A stretch of 64,000 bases of DNA from NCBI GenBank assembly GCA_016875915.1, contig VGOM01000006.1:1-64000 (forward strand). Reading direction: 5' to 3'. Every line of letters begins with the position of its first letter. Within the stretch, counting starts at the first letter, position 1. The translations under genes and the position numbers were made by a program. Positions 16,389 to 24,197 of the stretch are shown here, piece after piece. The stretch comes from Chloroflexota bacterium. Lineage in GTDB: Bacteria > Chloroflexota > Dehalococcoidia > UBA2247 > RBG-13-53-26. Below the pieces are notes generated by a model. The model saw only the letters and a list, made by a program, of their open reading frames with translations. It was not told where the DNA came from and made no database searches.

Positions 16389-16599
16389 CCCCAGGCAACC
16401 ATTCCCTAGTCATGCCAGACTGGCGGGAACAGCGAAGTGGCTAGAATGCCCTTCCCCCAGAAGTAGAATGGATGTCGGTCATTCCTGAAGAGTTGACCAA
16501 AGGAATGCCTGCTGCAGCAACTCTAATGAAGAGCCAAGGCACCTAACTCAGGCCAGTCTACTCATCTGCAATGGCCAAACAGTAGGAAGGAGGTGGGAC

Positions 16600-16974
16600 A
16601 TGCGTAGTTCGTTCAAGGATATGGCAGTAGCCTTCGAAATGCCCGAGGGCACAATCCACCACGTCGAATTGGGTGGCATGACTGCGGAGTTCGGCAAGTT
16701 CAAGAAGACCATCGACCCAAGCCCGCTCTTCAAGGGTCTACCCAACGATCGCTGCCAGTGTCCGCACTGGGGCTTCGTCATCAAAGGCCAGCTGCGCTAC
16801 AGGTTTGCGGACAGGGAGGAGGTGTACAAAGCGGGCGACGTCTACTATGCTCCACCAGGCCATCTTCCTCTCGTTGAGGCATCCGAGTGGGTGGAGTTTA
16901 GTCCGAGTGATCTGATGAAGAAGACCATGGAGGTTGTTGCGCGGAACATGGCCGCGAAGCAGGCTGCTCGTTAG
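16600..16974 (+). CDS. Cupin-domain protein
   Basis: A 124-aa protein with a cupin core: CQCPHWGFVIKGQLRYRFAD and EEVYKAGDVYYAPPGHLP correspond to the two cupin motifs. The first motif keeps a single His (CPHWG) plus a nearby Cys and lacks the usual HxH pair, and the second keeps PPGHLP, so the metal site is non-standard or lost. AGGAGGTGGGAC precedes the ATG closely. Function unknown. Confidence 0.8.
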   Translation: MRSSFKDMAVAFEMPEGTIHHVELGGMTAEFGKFKKTIDPSPLFKGLPNDRCQCPHWGFVIKGQLRYRFADREEVYKAGDVYYAPPGHLPLVEASEWVEFSPSDLMKKTMEVVARNMAAKQAAR

Positions 16975-17251
16975 GAATGGGAGTGGTCTGCGTCGGCGGC
17001 GTGATTGAGACGTCTAGTCCCCTCTGATGGTGGGGCCAATGGTTTGCTGATGCAGGCGATGTCCTTGGGCGCGCCGAGCATTGGGGTTCTTGATGTGGTC
17101 CGTGCATCGCATTCGGAGATGGCAAATGCAGCCGTCTCTCACATTGCGGGTTACTATTGAAGCCCGGCCGTGCGTGGTTCCGGATCGATCGACGTGATTC
17201 CGGATGTCAGGCGCGTAGTTCAACGCGGTTTCTTGACAAGGAGGGAAAGAC

Positions 17252-17614
17252 ATGGCAAGCCAACTCTTCATCGGACTTCATGGCAGCGAAGACCCGACAA
17301 AGGCCACCTTCCCCTTTCTAATGGCTGGAGGTGCCTTGGATGCCGGGCAACAGACGGGAATAGTCCTGCTCGGTGACGCGGTGGTGCTGATGAACAGCGC
17401 CGTCGCGGACAACGTGCAAGGCGTTGGATTCCCGCCTCTGAAAGACGTGATGGCGAAGGTGATTGCCGCCAAGGTCCCCATTTACATATGAGGGCTTTGT
17501 GCCCGCGGTCGCGGGATCGCCGAAAAAGACTTGGCTGGCAAGAACGCGAAGTTCGCCATGCCAGCAGACGGAGCAAAGCTCATCGCCCAGTACGACAAGG
17601 TTGTCAGCTTCTAG
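17252..17614 (+). CDS. DsrE-family protein with in-frame UGA: candidate selenoprotein
   Basis: Read through the TGA at 17489-17491 this is a 120-aa DsrE/DsrF-like protein. GLHGSEDPTKATFPFLMAGGAL and GIVLLGDAVVLM open the fold, and GVGFPPLKDVMAKVIAAKVPIYI leads into UGA-Gly-Leu-Cys-Ala-Arg-Gly-Arg-Gly-Ile. Family members carry a CGxC motif at exactly this place before ARGI. After the UGA the same frame runs on (AEKDLAGKNAKFAMPADGAKL) to TAG at 17612. A hairpin with a GGTC loop follows the UGA. The family transfers sulfur or handles thiol redox. AAGGAGGGAAAGAC is the ribosome site. If the UGA is not decoded, this is an otherwise intact gene with one nonsense change. Confidence 0.75.
17502..17515 (+). 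promoter_or_regulatory. SECIS-like hairpin just after the in-frame UGA
   Basis: CCCGC (17502-17506) pairs with GCGGG (17511-17515) around the four-base loop GGTC (17507-17510). Fifteen bases separate the UGA from the loop. Bacterial SECIS elements are short stem-loops at about this distance inside the coding region with G at the start of the apical loop; E. coli fdhF has GGUC in its loop. The stem is only five pairs as drawn. Confidence 0.55.
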
Positions 17615-17891
17615 CTCTGAAGCTGTTGGTGTCACTCCGTAATCAATGAAATCAGCGGTTGGTGCTGGGAGGAAGGTCACTCGGCCCGTATTCTCTGGTT
17701 GGGGACCTGGCTCTGGTCCATCGGCACTAGCTTCATCTGGAACTGCTACAGTAGAGTTTGCGACAGACCATTGGATGATAAAGGGCGGTACTCTTGATGC
17801 ACCAGTGGTACCCCTAGCTGTACGCTACAGCGCAACCGAAACCTGGATGCCCCAACCTTGAGATGGACTGATACGCTCGCTTCCTAGTCAC

Positions 17892-17917
17892 AAGGGAGTC
17901 TCTTCGGAGGCTCCCTT
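17892..17917 (+). terminator. Rho-independent-type terminator hairpin
   Basis: AAGGGAGTCTC (17892-17902) pairs with GAGGCTCCCTT (17907-17917) around a TTCG loop, 11 pairs including one G-T, then a C/T-rich run. It lies well after the DsrE-like gene. The gap 17615-18072 has no convincing gene, and module P copy 4 sits at its end. Confidence 0.6.
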
Positions 17918-18000
17918 CCTCTTCTATGACCTTGTCCCGGGATTGGCATCACCCCTGGGGGGAGCCCGATCGCTGCTGCAACATACTCCCTTGGTCCTCC

Positions 18001-18035
18001 CCCTTTGTCTCCAGGCTGAGGTTGGATGGTACAAT
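18001..18035 (+). promoter_or_regulatory. Recurrent promoter-like module P, copy 4
   Basis: CCCTTTGTCTCCAGGCTGAGG followed by TTGGATGG and TACAAT (18030-18035). TTGTCT (18005-18010) is 19 bases from TACAAT. The ferredoxin gene starts 37 bases downstream. Confidence 0.5.
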
Positions 18036-18072
18036 GTTGTGTCGGATTCCAGCTTCCACAGGAGGGCACCAC

Positions 18073-18339
18073 ATGGCTCGAAGGATTATCGACAACTGCA
18101 CTGCGTGCGGTGCATGCGAACCTGAATGCGCGAACGGGGCCATCTCTGAGGGAAGAGCCGCATTCATCATTGACCCGGACAAGTGCACGGAATGCGTGGG
18201 AATTGCCGCATCGCCGAAATGCGCGGAGGCATGCGGGGTGGACGCCTCTCAGCCTGATCCCAAGCATGTGGAGACCCGAGAGCAACTGCTCGCCAAGTGG
18301 CGACGGCTGCATCCCGGGCAAGAGCCAGCGGCGCTGTGA
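18073..18339 (+). CDS. 2[4Fe-4S] ferredoxin
   Basis: An 88-aa ferredoxin starting MARRIIDNCTACGACEPEC. The first cluster has the regular CxxCxxCxxxC ligands. The second is CTECVGIAASPKCAEAC, with an eight-residue insertion between the second and third Cys as in Alvin-type ferredoxins, which usually have low and split potentials. The C-terminal tail after residue 60 is a charged helix. CAGGAGGGCACCAC precedes the ATG. Likely a soluble electron carrier; partner not evident among its neighbours. Confidence 0.9.
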   Translation: MARRIIDNCTACGACEPECANGAISEGRAAFIIDPDKCTECVGIAASPKCAEACGVDASQPDPKHVETREQLLAKWRRLHPGQEPAAL

Positions 18340-18568
18340 ATCGGGCATGATCGCCGGAGCCCTGATCTCAGAAGGCTAGCTGGTCCCAGAGATCTGCCGG
18401 TCGGTTATTGAGACATGTCTACAAGTGCCATCACAGAGCAGAGGCCCGGGGTCATCCTACATGGATGGAGACGGCGAATTCCGCGGCCTGTGCGGATCAA
18501 CGTGGTCACGGCTAGCCGGAAGCCCCCTCACGGGGGCACCAATAGGTAGTCTCACGCAGGAGGTTGCC

Positions 18569-18970
18569 ATGTGCGCTTCCCGGTCTCTACTCGAGTTACT
18601 CTTCACCGCAGGCGATGCCGGCGACCTGGGCTCCTTCGGCCGGTACATGCACGAAGACGTTGTCGTCCACGCCCCGGCTGGCCTCTCGACAATCGGGCTT
18701 GAAAGCGAGAAGGAGTCGTGGCGCAAGGCCAAGTCGGCGATTCCCGATCTGCACCATGAGTTGGCCGATGTGCTGACGACTTCGTCGAGTGAGGCCGCCC
18801 GGACCGTGGTCACGGGGACTCTGCACGGCACCTACGGGGGGTTCACTGCCAAAGGGCGACCCTTCAAGATCGACCAGGCGGTGTTCGCTCGAGTCCGTGA
18901 CGGCAAGATCTGCGAGCTTTGGGAGATCGTCGATGTCGCCTCTCTCAAGGACCAGCTAGGCACGGACTAG
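18569..18970 (+). CDS. SnoaL-like polyketide cyclase/ester cyclase-family protein
   Basis: A 133-aa NTF2-fold protein. YMHEDVVVHAPAGLSTIG, SAIPDLHHELADVLTT, GTLHGTYGGFTAKGRPFKIDQAVFARVRDGKICELWEIVD match the SnoaL/ester-cyclase pattern, including the PDLH motif and the late F...R.GKI.E.W. CAGGAGGTTGCC directly precedes the ATG at 18569; a longer frame upstream lacks such support. Substrate unknown; a related fold is found at 22276 and at 3848. Confidence 0.82.
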   Translation: MCASRSLLELLFTAGDAGDLGSFGRYMHEDVVVHAPAGLSTIGLESEKESWRKAKSAIPDLHHELADVLTTSSSEAARTVVTGTLHGTYGGFTAKGRPFKIDQAVFARVRDGKICELWEIVDVASLKDQLGTD

Positions 18971-19031
18971 CACGAATTGGCGGGCTGTGCGCCACTCCGG
19001 GCCGAGTTTGGTGTAATGGGAGCATCCCACC

Positions 19032-20816
19032 TTGCCTCGAACTAGCAGCCTGATTCTGAAACGGCTCGTATTCGGCTTCATCCTTCTTCTGGCCATAGCA
19101 GCCGGACTGCTTGTCTTCAGAACGCCAGAGGTCAAACCAGCTACCACGTCACTCCAGGAGTTCTCAGCTGCGCGAGCCGTCAAACACGTAGAGGCGATTG
19201 CCCAGTATCCGCATCCCATGGGCTCCAGCCAGATAGATGAGGTTCGTGACTACATCGTCGCTGAGCTGGTTGGAATGGGCATTCCCCCGGAAGTCCAGGA
19301 GACGACTGTTCCAGACTACTTCGGCACCAACAGCAATGAGCCAGTCGATGTCCACAACATCTTCGGAGTGCTCCCCGGGGCAAACCCCACCGGCAGCGTT
19401 GTTCTGGCCGCTCACTATGACACGGTACCACCATCGCCGGGCGCCAATGACGACAGCTCAGGCGTAGCCACGCTTCTTGAGACCGCCCGAAGTCTAAGGG
19501 CAGCACCGCCACTCCGGAATGACATCATTGTTCTCTTCACTGACGCAGAGGAGCCTGGACAATTCCGCTACGGCGCCAGCTTCTTCGTGGCGAAATATGA
19601 ATCCATGGATGACGTTCGCCTGGTCCTCAACTTCGAGGCACTTGGGCGTACCGGTCCTTCGATAATGTTCGAAACGGCTCCCGGCAATAGCTGGCTGATA
19701 GAAGGACTGACACAAGGAGCACCTGATCCGGTGGCCTTCTCCTTCATGAGTGATCTGTATAGACTGGTCGCCGAAGGCGGCACAGACTTCGCCGCCTTCG
19801 AAGAGGCAGGCGTCAATGGATTGAACTTCGCCTATTCCTTTGAACGAACTGTGTATCATAGCAGTCTGGACAACATCGAGAGCCTGGATCAACGTAGTCT
19901 TCAGCATCACGGTGACTGTGCGCTGAATCTGGCTCGATATTTCGGAGACCTCGATCTCGACCCAGCAGGCTCCACCACGCAGGGGGACTCGATCTACCAT
20001 TCGGTTGCCGGACTGACCACTATCAGATACCCGACGCCCTGGGGAATTCCTTTGGTCTTGATAGCCGGTGCTCTTCTGGTATGGCTGGCAGTGTTGGCCC
20101 TGAGGAAGGGCCTCATAGCCGCAGGGGATATCGTCCTCAGTGGTGCTGTCTTCACTGCGGAAATCATTGCGGTCACCGTTGTGCTGACCCTTGCATGGTG
20201 GGGGGTAGATGAGATTCACCTGGCATTCGGCAAGGTCGTCGAGCCGACCTACAAGGCACACGTGCTGTTTGTGGCATTCCTGGTTCTGGCTGTCGCAATG
20301 ATGGTTGCTTTGAGAGCCCTGCTCCACAAGCAACTGGGCTCCCTCAGTATTGCCTTGGGCGCGATTCTGTTCTGGTGGATGCTGGCACTGGTGGCCGGTT
20401 TCTGTCTGCCCGGTTTCAATATCATCCTAGTATGGCCGCTGCTGTTCAGCCTTCCCCCGTTGGGTTGGGTAGTACTCAGAAAGTCCGGTGAAGATAGATC
20501 CTGGGGCTATCTCTCTTTGATATCTGTCTGCGCAATAGTCTCCGTTGTGCTGATGACCGTACCCGTCTATTTGTCGTTCCAGGCGATGGGTACAGCTTCG
20601 CCGGGATTCTCCGGGTCCCCCTCCTTCCCGATCATTGGCCTCTCCATCTTCTTCTGGGTGATGCTTCTTGGTCTGCTTCTGCCACACTTGGAGTTCCTGG
20701 TCGACTGGAGGCAACGGAAAGTGATACTCGGACTAGCGGCAATAGCGGTTCTGTGTCTGATCGCCGGATGCATCATTCCGGGTGTGGACATGACGAGCTT
20801 CGGTCTGTCGGGCTAG
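19032..20816 (+). CDS. M28-family membrane metallopeptidase
   Basis: A 594-aa protein with an N-terminal membrane anchor (residues ~10-30), a peptidase domain to about residue 310 and then seven or so hydrophobic helices. Zinc ligands are visible in VLAAHYDTVP, GANDDSSGVATLLE and FTDAEEPGQ, with an acidic residue in LNFEALG and a His in TVYHSSLDNIE. The layout resembles ER-type aminopeptidases (FXNA-like) with a C-terminal membrane domain. The start is a TTG with no clear ribosome site; TGTAAT 15 bases upstream might allow a leaderless transcript, so the first residues are uncertain. Confidence 0.85.
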   Translation: MPRTSSLILKRLVFGFILLLAIAAGLLVFRTPEVKPATTSLQEFSAARAVKHVEAIAQYPHPMGSSQIDEVRDYIVAELVGMGIPPEVQETTVPDYFGTNSNEPVDVHNIFGVLPGANPTGSVVLAAHYDTVPPSPGANDDSSGVATLLETARSLRAAPPLRNDIIVLFTDAEEPGQFRYGASFFVAKYESMDDVRLVLNFEALGRTGPSIMFETAPGNSWLIEGLTQGAPDPVAFSFMSDLYRLVAEGGTDFAAFEEAGVNGLNFAYSFERTVYHSSLDNIESLDQRSLQHHGDCALNLARYFGDLDLDPAGSTTQGDSIYHSVAGLTTIRYPTPWGIPLVLIAGALLVWLAVLALRKGLIAAGDIVLSGAVFTAEIIAVTVVLTLAWWGVDEIHLAFGKVVEPTYKAHVLFVAFLVLAVAMMVALRALLHKQLGSLSIALGAILFWWMLALVAGFCLPGFNIILVWPLLFSLPPLGWVVLRKSGEDRSWGYLSLISVCAIVSVVLMTVPVYLSFQAMGTASPGFSGSPSFPIIGLSIFFWVMLLGLLLPHLEFLVDWRQRKVILGLAAIAVLCLIAGCIIPGVDMTSFGLSG

Positions 20817-20827
20817 TCCTCTGACAG

Positions 20828-20920
20828 ATCAAAGGCCAGTTCGAAGCGTGGAGTTCTGGATATCGTACGGAGTCGCCCACCACACTTGTGTCTGCCTGCA
20901 TGAGTCTACAGGTAAGAGCA
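20828..20920. repeat. Dispersed repeat R3, copy 4
   Basis: GGCCAGTTCGAAGCGTGGAGT, then ATATCGTACGGAGTCGCCCACC and TGTCTGCCTGCATGAGTCTACAG, in the same order as the other copies. It lies just after the peptidase stop in a 520-base gap (20817-21337) that also holds an R2-type tRNA fragment. Confidence 0.7.
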
Positions 20921-21118
20921 GTCAATTGTGCCTCCCTCATCCGATTCCCGCCTTGCACCCACTCTTGCACCAACCCTCTCGACCCTGAACTCCTGGGGCG
21001 GCAGTGTCTACATATGTGAACGCCTGGCCATGGACATGCGGAGGCGGAAGGGTAGTGGGGTACGGGTCTAGAACGGGGGAGTCTCAGCAGGTTGACTCTA
21101 GGGCTGGCCTGTGGCTTT

Positions 21119-21170
21119 GGAGCAACTGCCTTCCAAGCAGGCCGCCGGGGGTTCCTATCCCCTCTTCCAC
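21119..21170 (+). repeat. tRNA-Gly-derived repeat R2, copy E
   Basis: ACTGCCTTCCAAGCAGGCCG followed by a T-arm GGGGG-TTCCTAT-CCCCT and CTTCCACTTCA. It keeps more of the 5' similarity to the tRNA-like sequence at 9672 than copies A to D do. A TATAAT at about 21250 further along may be the -10 of the MBL-fold gene. Confidence 0.65.
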
Positions 21171-21337
21171 TTCAATCGTTCACAGAATCGGTGCCCACTT
21201 GACTAGCCACATTGCGAGGCATGCGCTGCAATCGCGCTGGGCGTCGATGTTATAATGTCGGACAGGAGAGGTTCTTTGTTGCCAGCGGGGATTGGATGGT
21301 GCAGAGCCCCGCTCGAGCGAAGCAAGGAGGGGCTACA

Positions 21338-22012
21338 GTGGCCATTGAGGTCCGGCGATTTCCAATTGGATTGACCAACTCGTATCTCATCAAGGGACAG
21401 GGGCTGATCCTGGTCGACGCCGGTTCGAGACGGAACCCTGACGTAGTAGAGGAGAAGCTTAGGGCCCTGTCGGTCAACCCAAAGGACATTGCTCTGATTG
21501 TGCTCACTCATGGGCACTGGGACCATATCGCCTGCCTTAGCGACCTGAAGAAGATGACAGGAGGCAAAGTGGCAGTCAATCACCGCGAAAAGGAATGGGT
21601 GGAGAAAGCCCTCAAGCCGCTGCCGAGGGTGCTTACTCCTTGGGGAGCATTGGCCAAGATCTTGAGCAGGCTTGTGGCTACTGCCACCCGTTTCAGCGGA
21701 ACCCCTGTTGACTTCTCCCTGCAAGACGATGGTGTGTCACTGGAAGCCTTCGGAATATCGGGGAAAGTGGTTCACACCCCGGGACATACGCAAGGCTCTA
21801 TGACTGTGCTGCTGGACACAGGAGACGCCTTTGTTGGCGACCTGGCTATGAATGGTTTCCCATTGGGGTTCGGACCGGGGATGCCATGTATTGCGGAGGA
21901 CCCGAATACCGTGAAGACGAGTTGGCGATTGCTGCTAGAGAGAGGAGCAAAGAAGATATACCCAGCTCATGGGAAACCGTTTCCAGCAGATGTTCTGGAA
22001 AAGAAGCTGTGA
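21338..22012 (+). CDS. Metallo-beta-lactamase-fold hydrolase
   Basis: A 224-aa protein. THGHWDHIACL provides HxHxDH, VVHTPGHTQGSM the next His, FVGDLAMNG the bridging Asp and KKIYPAHGKPF the last His, so both metal sites look complete. This is the glyoxalase II-like branch, not a lactamase as such. The GTG at 21338 has AAGGAGGGGCTACA upstream and puts the fold start (VAIEVRRFPIGLTNSYLI) at residue 1; earlier ATGs would add non-homologous residues. Solitary gene between R2 copies. Confidence 0.88.
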   Translation: MAIEVRRFPIGLTNSYLIKGQGLILVDAGSRRNPDVVEEKLRALSVNPKDIALIVLTHGHWDHIACLSDLKKMTGGKVAVNHREKEWVEKALKPLPRVLTPWGALAKILSRLVATATRFSGTPVDFSLQDDGVSLEAFGISGKVVHTPGHTQGSMTVLLDTGDAFVGDLAMNGFPLGFGPGMPCIAEDPNTVKTSWRLLLERGAKKIYPAHGKPFPADVLEKKL

Positions 22013-22070
22013 CCCAGTCTCATCTGCGCCTTCAGGAAGATCAGTCTTCCTGCCATGGATTGAGGCCTTT

Positions 22071-22181
22071 GCACGAGTAGATAGGTGGACGGCTTGCGCT
22101 GCCCTGTCCGTTCGGGGTGCCACACCGCTTGGAGCCAGACGCCTTCCAAGCAGGCCGCCGGTGGTTGGAATACCCTCTCCA
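22071..22181 (+). repeat. tRNA-Gly-derived repeat R2, copy C
   Basis: CACGAGTAGATAGGTGGACGG, TTCGGGGTGCCACACCGCTTGG, then GCCTTCCAAGCAGGCCGCC, T-arm-like GGTGGTTGGAATACCC and TCTCCAGG. The acceptor strand is partly lost. Confidence 0.72.
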
Positions 22182-22275
22182 GGTGCAGAACCTGGCAAGA
22201 CGAGCCACACTGGTACAGCATGCGCCCCCGCCCCTGTATAATCTCGGTTTGACCATCGATAGTAGAGGAGGGCCT

Positions 22276-22629
22276 ATGGAAGCTGCTGCAATGCAGAAGG
22301 TTGTCCAAACGTACGTTGAGGCCTTTGAGAAAGCTGATCTGGAGATGCTCCGCGGGCTCTTTGCGGAAGACGCCACCCAGGAAGACCCAGTGGGCTCACC
22401 AGCGCGGCACGGCATCGAGGAAATCCTCAAGTTCTACAAAGGCGGCATTGCCATGGGGATGAAGTTGAGACTGACCGGGAAGGTGAGGTGTGCAGGGAAT
22501 TCGGTGGCGTTCAGTTTTGACGGCGTGATGAGGAAGATGACCGTGAGCCCAATTGATGTGTTCGATTTCAACGCCGATGGCAAGATTCAACGCATGAGAT
22601 CCTACTGGGGACCTGAAGACGTCAGCTAG
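22276..22629 (+). CDS. SnoaL/ketosteroid-isomerase-like protein
   Basis: A 117-aa NTF2-fold protein: VVQTYVEAFEKADLEMLRGLFAEDATQEDPVGS at the start, HGIEEILKFYKG, SPIDVFDFNADGKIQRMRSYWGPEDV at the end. This resembles steroid delta-isomerase/limonene-epoxide-hydrolase-type folds; an Asp at DPVGS and the late Asp are possible active-site residues. AGAGGAGGGCCT precedes the ATG at 22276, and a TATAAT lies about 40 bases upstream. Last gene of the repeat-rich island. Confidence 0.8.
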   Translation: MEAAAMQKVVQTYVEAFEKADLEMLRGLFAEDATQEDPVGSPARHGIEEILKFYKGGIAMGMKLRLTGKVRCAGNSVAFSFDGVMRKMTVSPIDVFDFNADGKIQRMRSYWGPEDVS

Positions 22630-22724
22630 CCTCTCCAGGCCTTCTTGGCTTGCCCTATGGCGCGGGGGTGTCACCTGCAGAATCGCTCGGGGCCAGATAG
22701 CTCCGACACGACAGGTGGCGCCAT

Positions 22725-22820
22725 TTGACGAGTAGATAGGTGGACGACTTTCGCTCCCCTGGCCGTTCGGGGTGCCACACCACTTGGAGCGAAATACCGT
22801 GCGAGCAGGCCGCGGAGGTG
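22725..22820 (+). repeat. tRNA-Gly-derived repeat R2, copy D
   Basis: TGACGAGTAGATAGGTGGACG and GGTGCCACACCACTTGGAGC match the family, but the tRNA-like end is the most decayed (GCGAGCAGGCCGCGG, no clear T-arm). It abuts the 3' end of the DEAD-box gene and marks the island edge. Confidence 0.65.
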
Positions 22821-22865
22821 CCGTTGAACGAGGTGGAGCGCGAACCCCAGGCGGACGAAGTAGGG

Positions 22866-24197
22866 CTATCTGGCGGCGGGCCGCCTGCTTCTGATGGGCC
22901 GCCGGCCATCCCGCCGCGGTGCGCGGAGGAACTCGCCGACCGCGGGGCGGGCCCTGTAGTCGAAGTTGGGCAGCCTGCGGCGCTCCAGCGGCGCGTTCAG
23001 CAGATGCTCGATGGAGCGAACCATGTCCTCGTCCTTGTCGGTGACGAAGGTGAAGGCCTCGCCAGTGGCCCCGATGCGCCCTGTCCGGCCGATTCGGTGG
23101 GTGTAGGCGTCGGGGCTATCCGGCATGTCGTAGTTGATGACGTGGGAGATGCTCAGGACGTCGAGGCCGCGGGCGGCAACGTCGGTGGCCACCAGTATCT
23201 TGACCGAGCCGGCACGGAAAGCGTCTAGCGCGGCCTGGCGCTGGTACTGGGAGAGATCCCCCTGGAGTGAGGCGGCCCGGTAGCCGGCGCCCCTGAGCTG
23301 CTGAGAGACACGCTCGGCGCGATGCTTGGTGCGGGTGAACACCAAGACCGATTCCATGCTGTTCCCCTTGAGGATGGCCTTCAGGAGCGGGGTCTTCAGG
23401 TGCTGGCCCACCGGATAGAGGGCGTGAGACACCGAGGCTACCGGACGCATGAGGCCGATCTGCACTGTGACCGGGTCGTGAAGGATTTCCCGGACCAGGT
23501 GCCGGACATCATCGGGCATGGTGGCCGAGAAGAGCAGCGTCTGCCGCTCATGGAGCAGGCACTGCAGGATCTTGCGGATGTCGGGCAGAAAGCCCATATC
23601 AAACAACCGGTCTGCCTCGTCGATGACCAGGACTTCGATATGCGATGGGTCGAAGGTGCCCTGCCACAGGTGGTCGAGCAAGCGGCCGGGGCAGGCCACA
23701 GCGATCTCAACGCCGTCGCGCAGTTTCTGTGTCTGCTGGTAGATGCCCACCCCTCCGTAGATGGCCACGCTGCGCAGGGGGGTCCGCCTCCCCAGTTGGG
23801 TCACCGTCTCGTGGGTCTGCTCCGCCAGCTCACGCGTGGGGGAGATGATCAGAGCGCCCACCTGACCCCTGGGGCGGGCCAGCAGGCGGTGCAGAATGGG
23901 CAGGACGAAGGCGGCGGTCTTTCCGGTGCCGGTCTGCGCCAGGCCGATGAGATCCCGGCCCTGCATGACGGGGGGGATGGCCTTCATCTGGATAGGCGTG
24001 GGGGTGACGTAGCCGGCCGCCTGCACCCCGGCCATGATGCTGGGGTGAAGGTGGAAGGCTTGGAAACCGTCCGTGGCGGATGGAGAGGGACCCTGCGCGG
24101 GAACCGTCTCGGGAATGGGGGAATACCTGGTGTTCGACGCCGAAGGCAGTGATTCTGCTTCAATCAGCGCCGAGGGCGACTTGCCCTGATGGCTCAT
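22866..24197 (-). CDS. DEAD-box ATP-dependent RNA helicase
   Basis: A 443-aa helicase with the full motif set: Q motif GYVTPTPIQ, Walker A AQTGTGKT, PTRELAEQ, DEADR, SAT in FSATMPDDV, then the second domain with LVFTRTKHRAERV, VATDVAARGLD and HRIGRTGR. The C-terminal tail is short and Arg/Pro-rich (RAPRRDGRRPIRSRRP), as in RhlE-like proteins, and may bind RNA. The ATG at 24197 has TAGGAGGTCATCC upstream; the longer frame to 24242 does not. It probably unwinds structured RNA during ribosome assembly or decay. Confidence 0.93.
   Translation of the reverse strand: MSHQGKSPSALIEAESLPSASNTRYSPIPETVPAQGPSPSATDGFQAFHLHPSIMAGVQAAGYVTPTPIQMKAIPPVMQGRDLIGLAQTGTGKTAAFVLPILHRLLARPRGQVGALIISPTRELAEQTHETVTQLGRRTPLRSVAIYGGVGIYQQTQKLRDGVEIAVACPGRLLDHLWQGTFDPSHIEVLVIDEADRLFDMGFLPDIRKILQCLLHERQTLLFSATMPDDVRHLVREILHDPVTVQIGLMRPVASVSHALYPVGQHLKTPLLKAILKGNSMESVLVFTRTKHRAERVSQQLRGAGYRAASLQGDLSQYQRQAALDAFRAGSVKILVATDVAARGLDVLSISHVINYDMPDSPDAYTHRIGRTGRIGATGEAFTFVTDKDEDMVRSIEHLLNAPLERRRLPNFDYRARPAVGEFLRAPRRDGRRPIRSRRPAAR

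Noticed and set aside
17252-17491. DsrE-like gene as a simple 79-residue protein or a pseudogene
   Set aside because: The same frame stays open after the TGA with family-like sequence, the TGA falls on the conserved Cys and a SECIS-like hairpin follows. A single nonsense mutation would have to hit that codon by chance.
17646-17861. A 71-codon gene after the DsrE-like gene
   Set aside because: No ribosome site, no protein-like pattern, and it runs through a region with a terminator and promoter module.
9435-22860. Integron cassette array
   Set aside because: No integron integrase and no RYYYAAC/GTTRRRY core sites at repeat borders; repeats are tRNA-derived or unrelated to attC.
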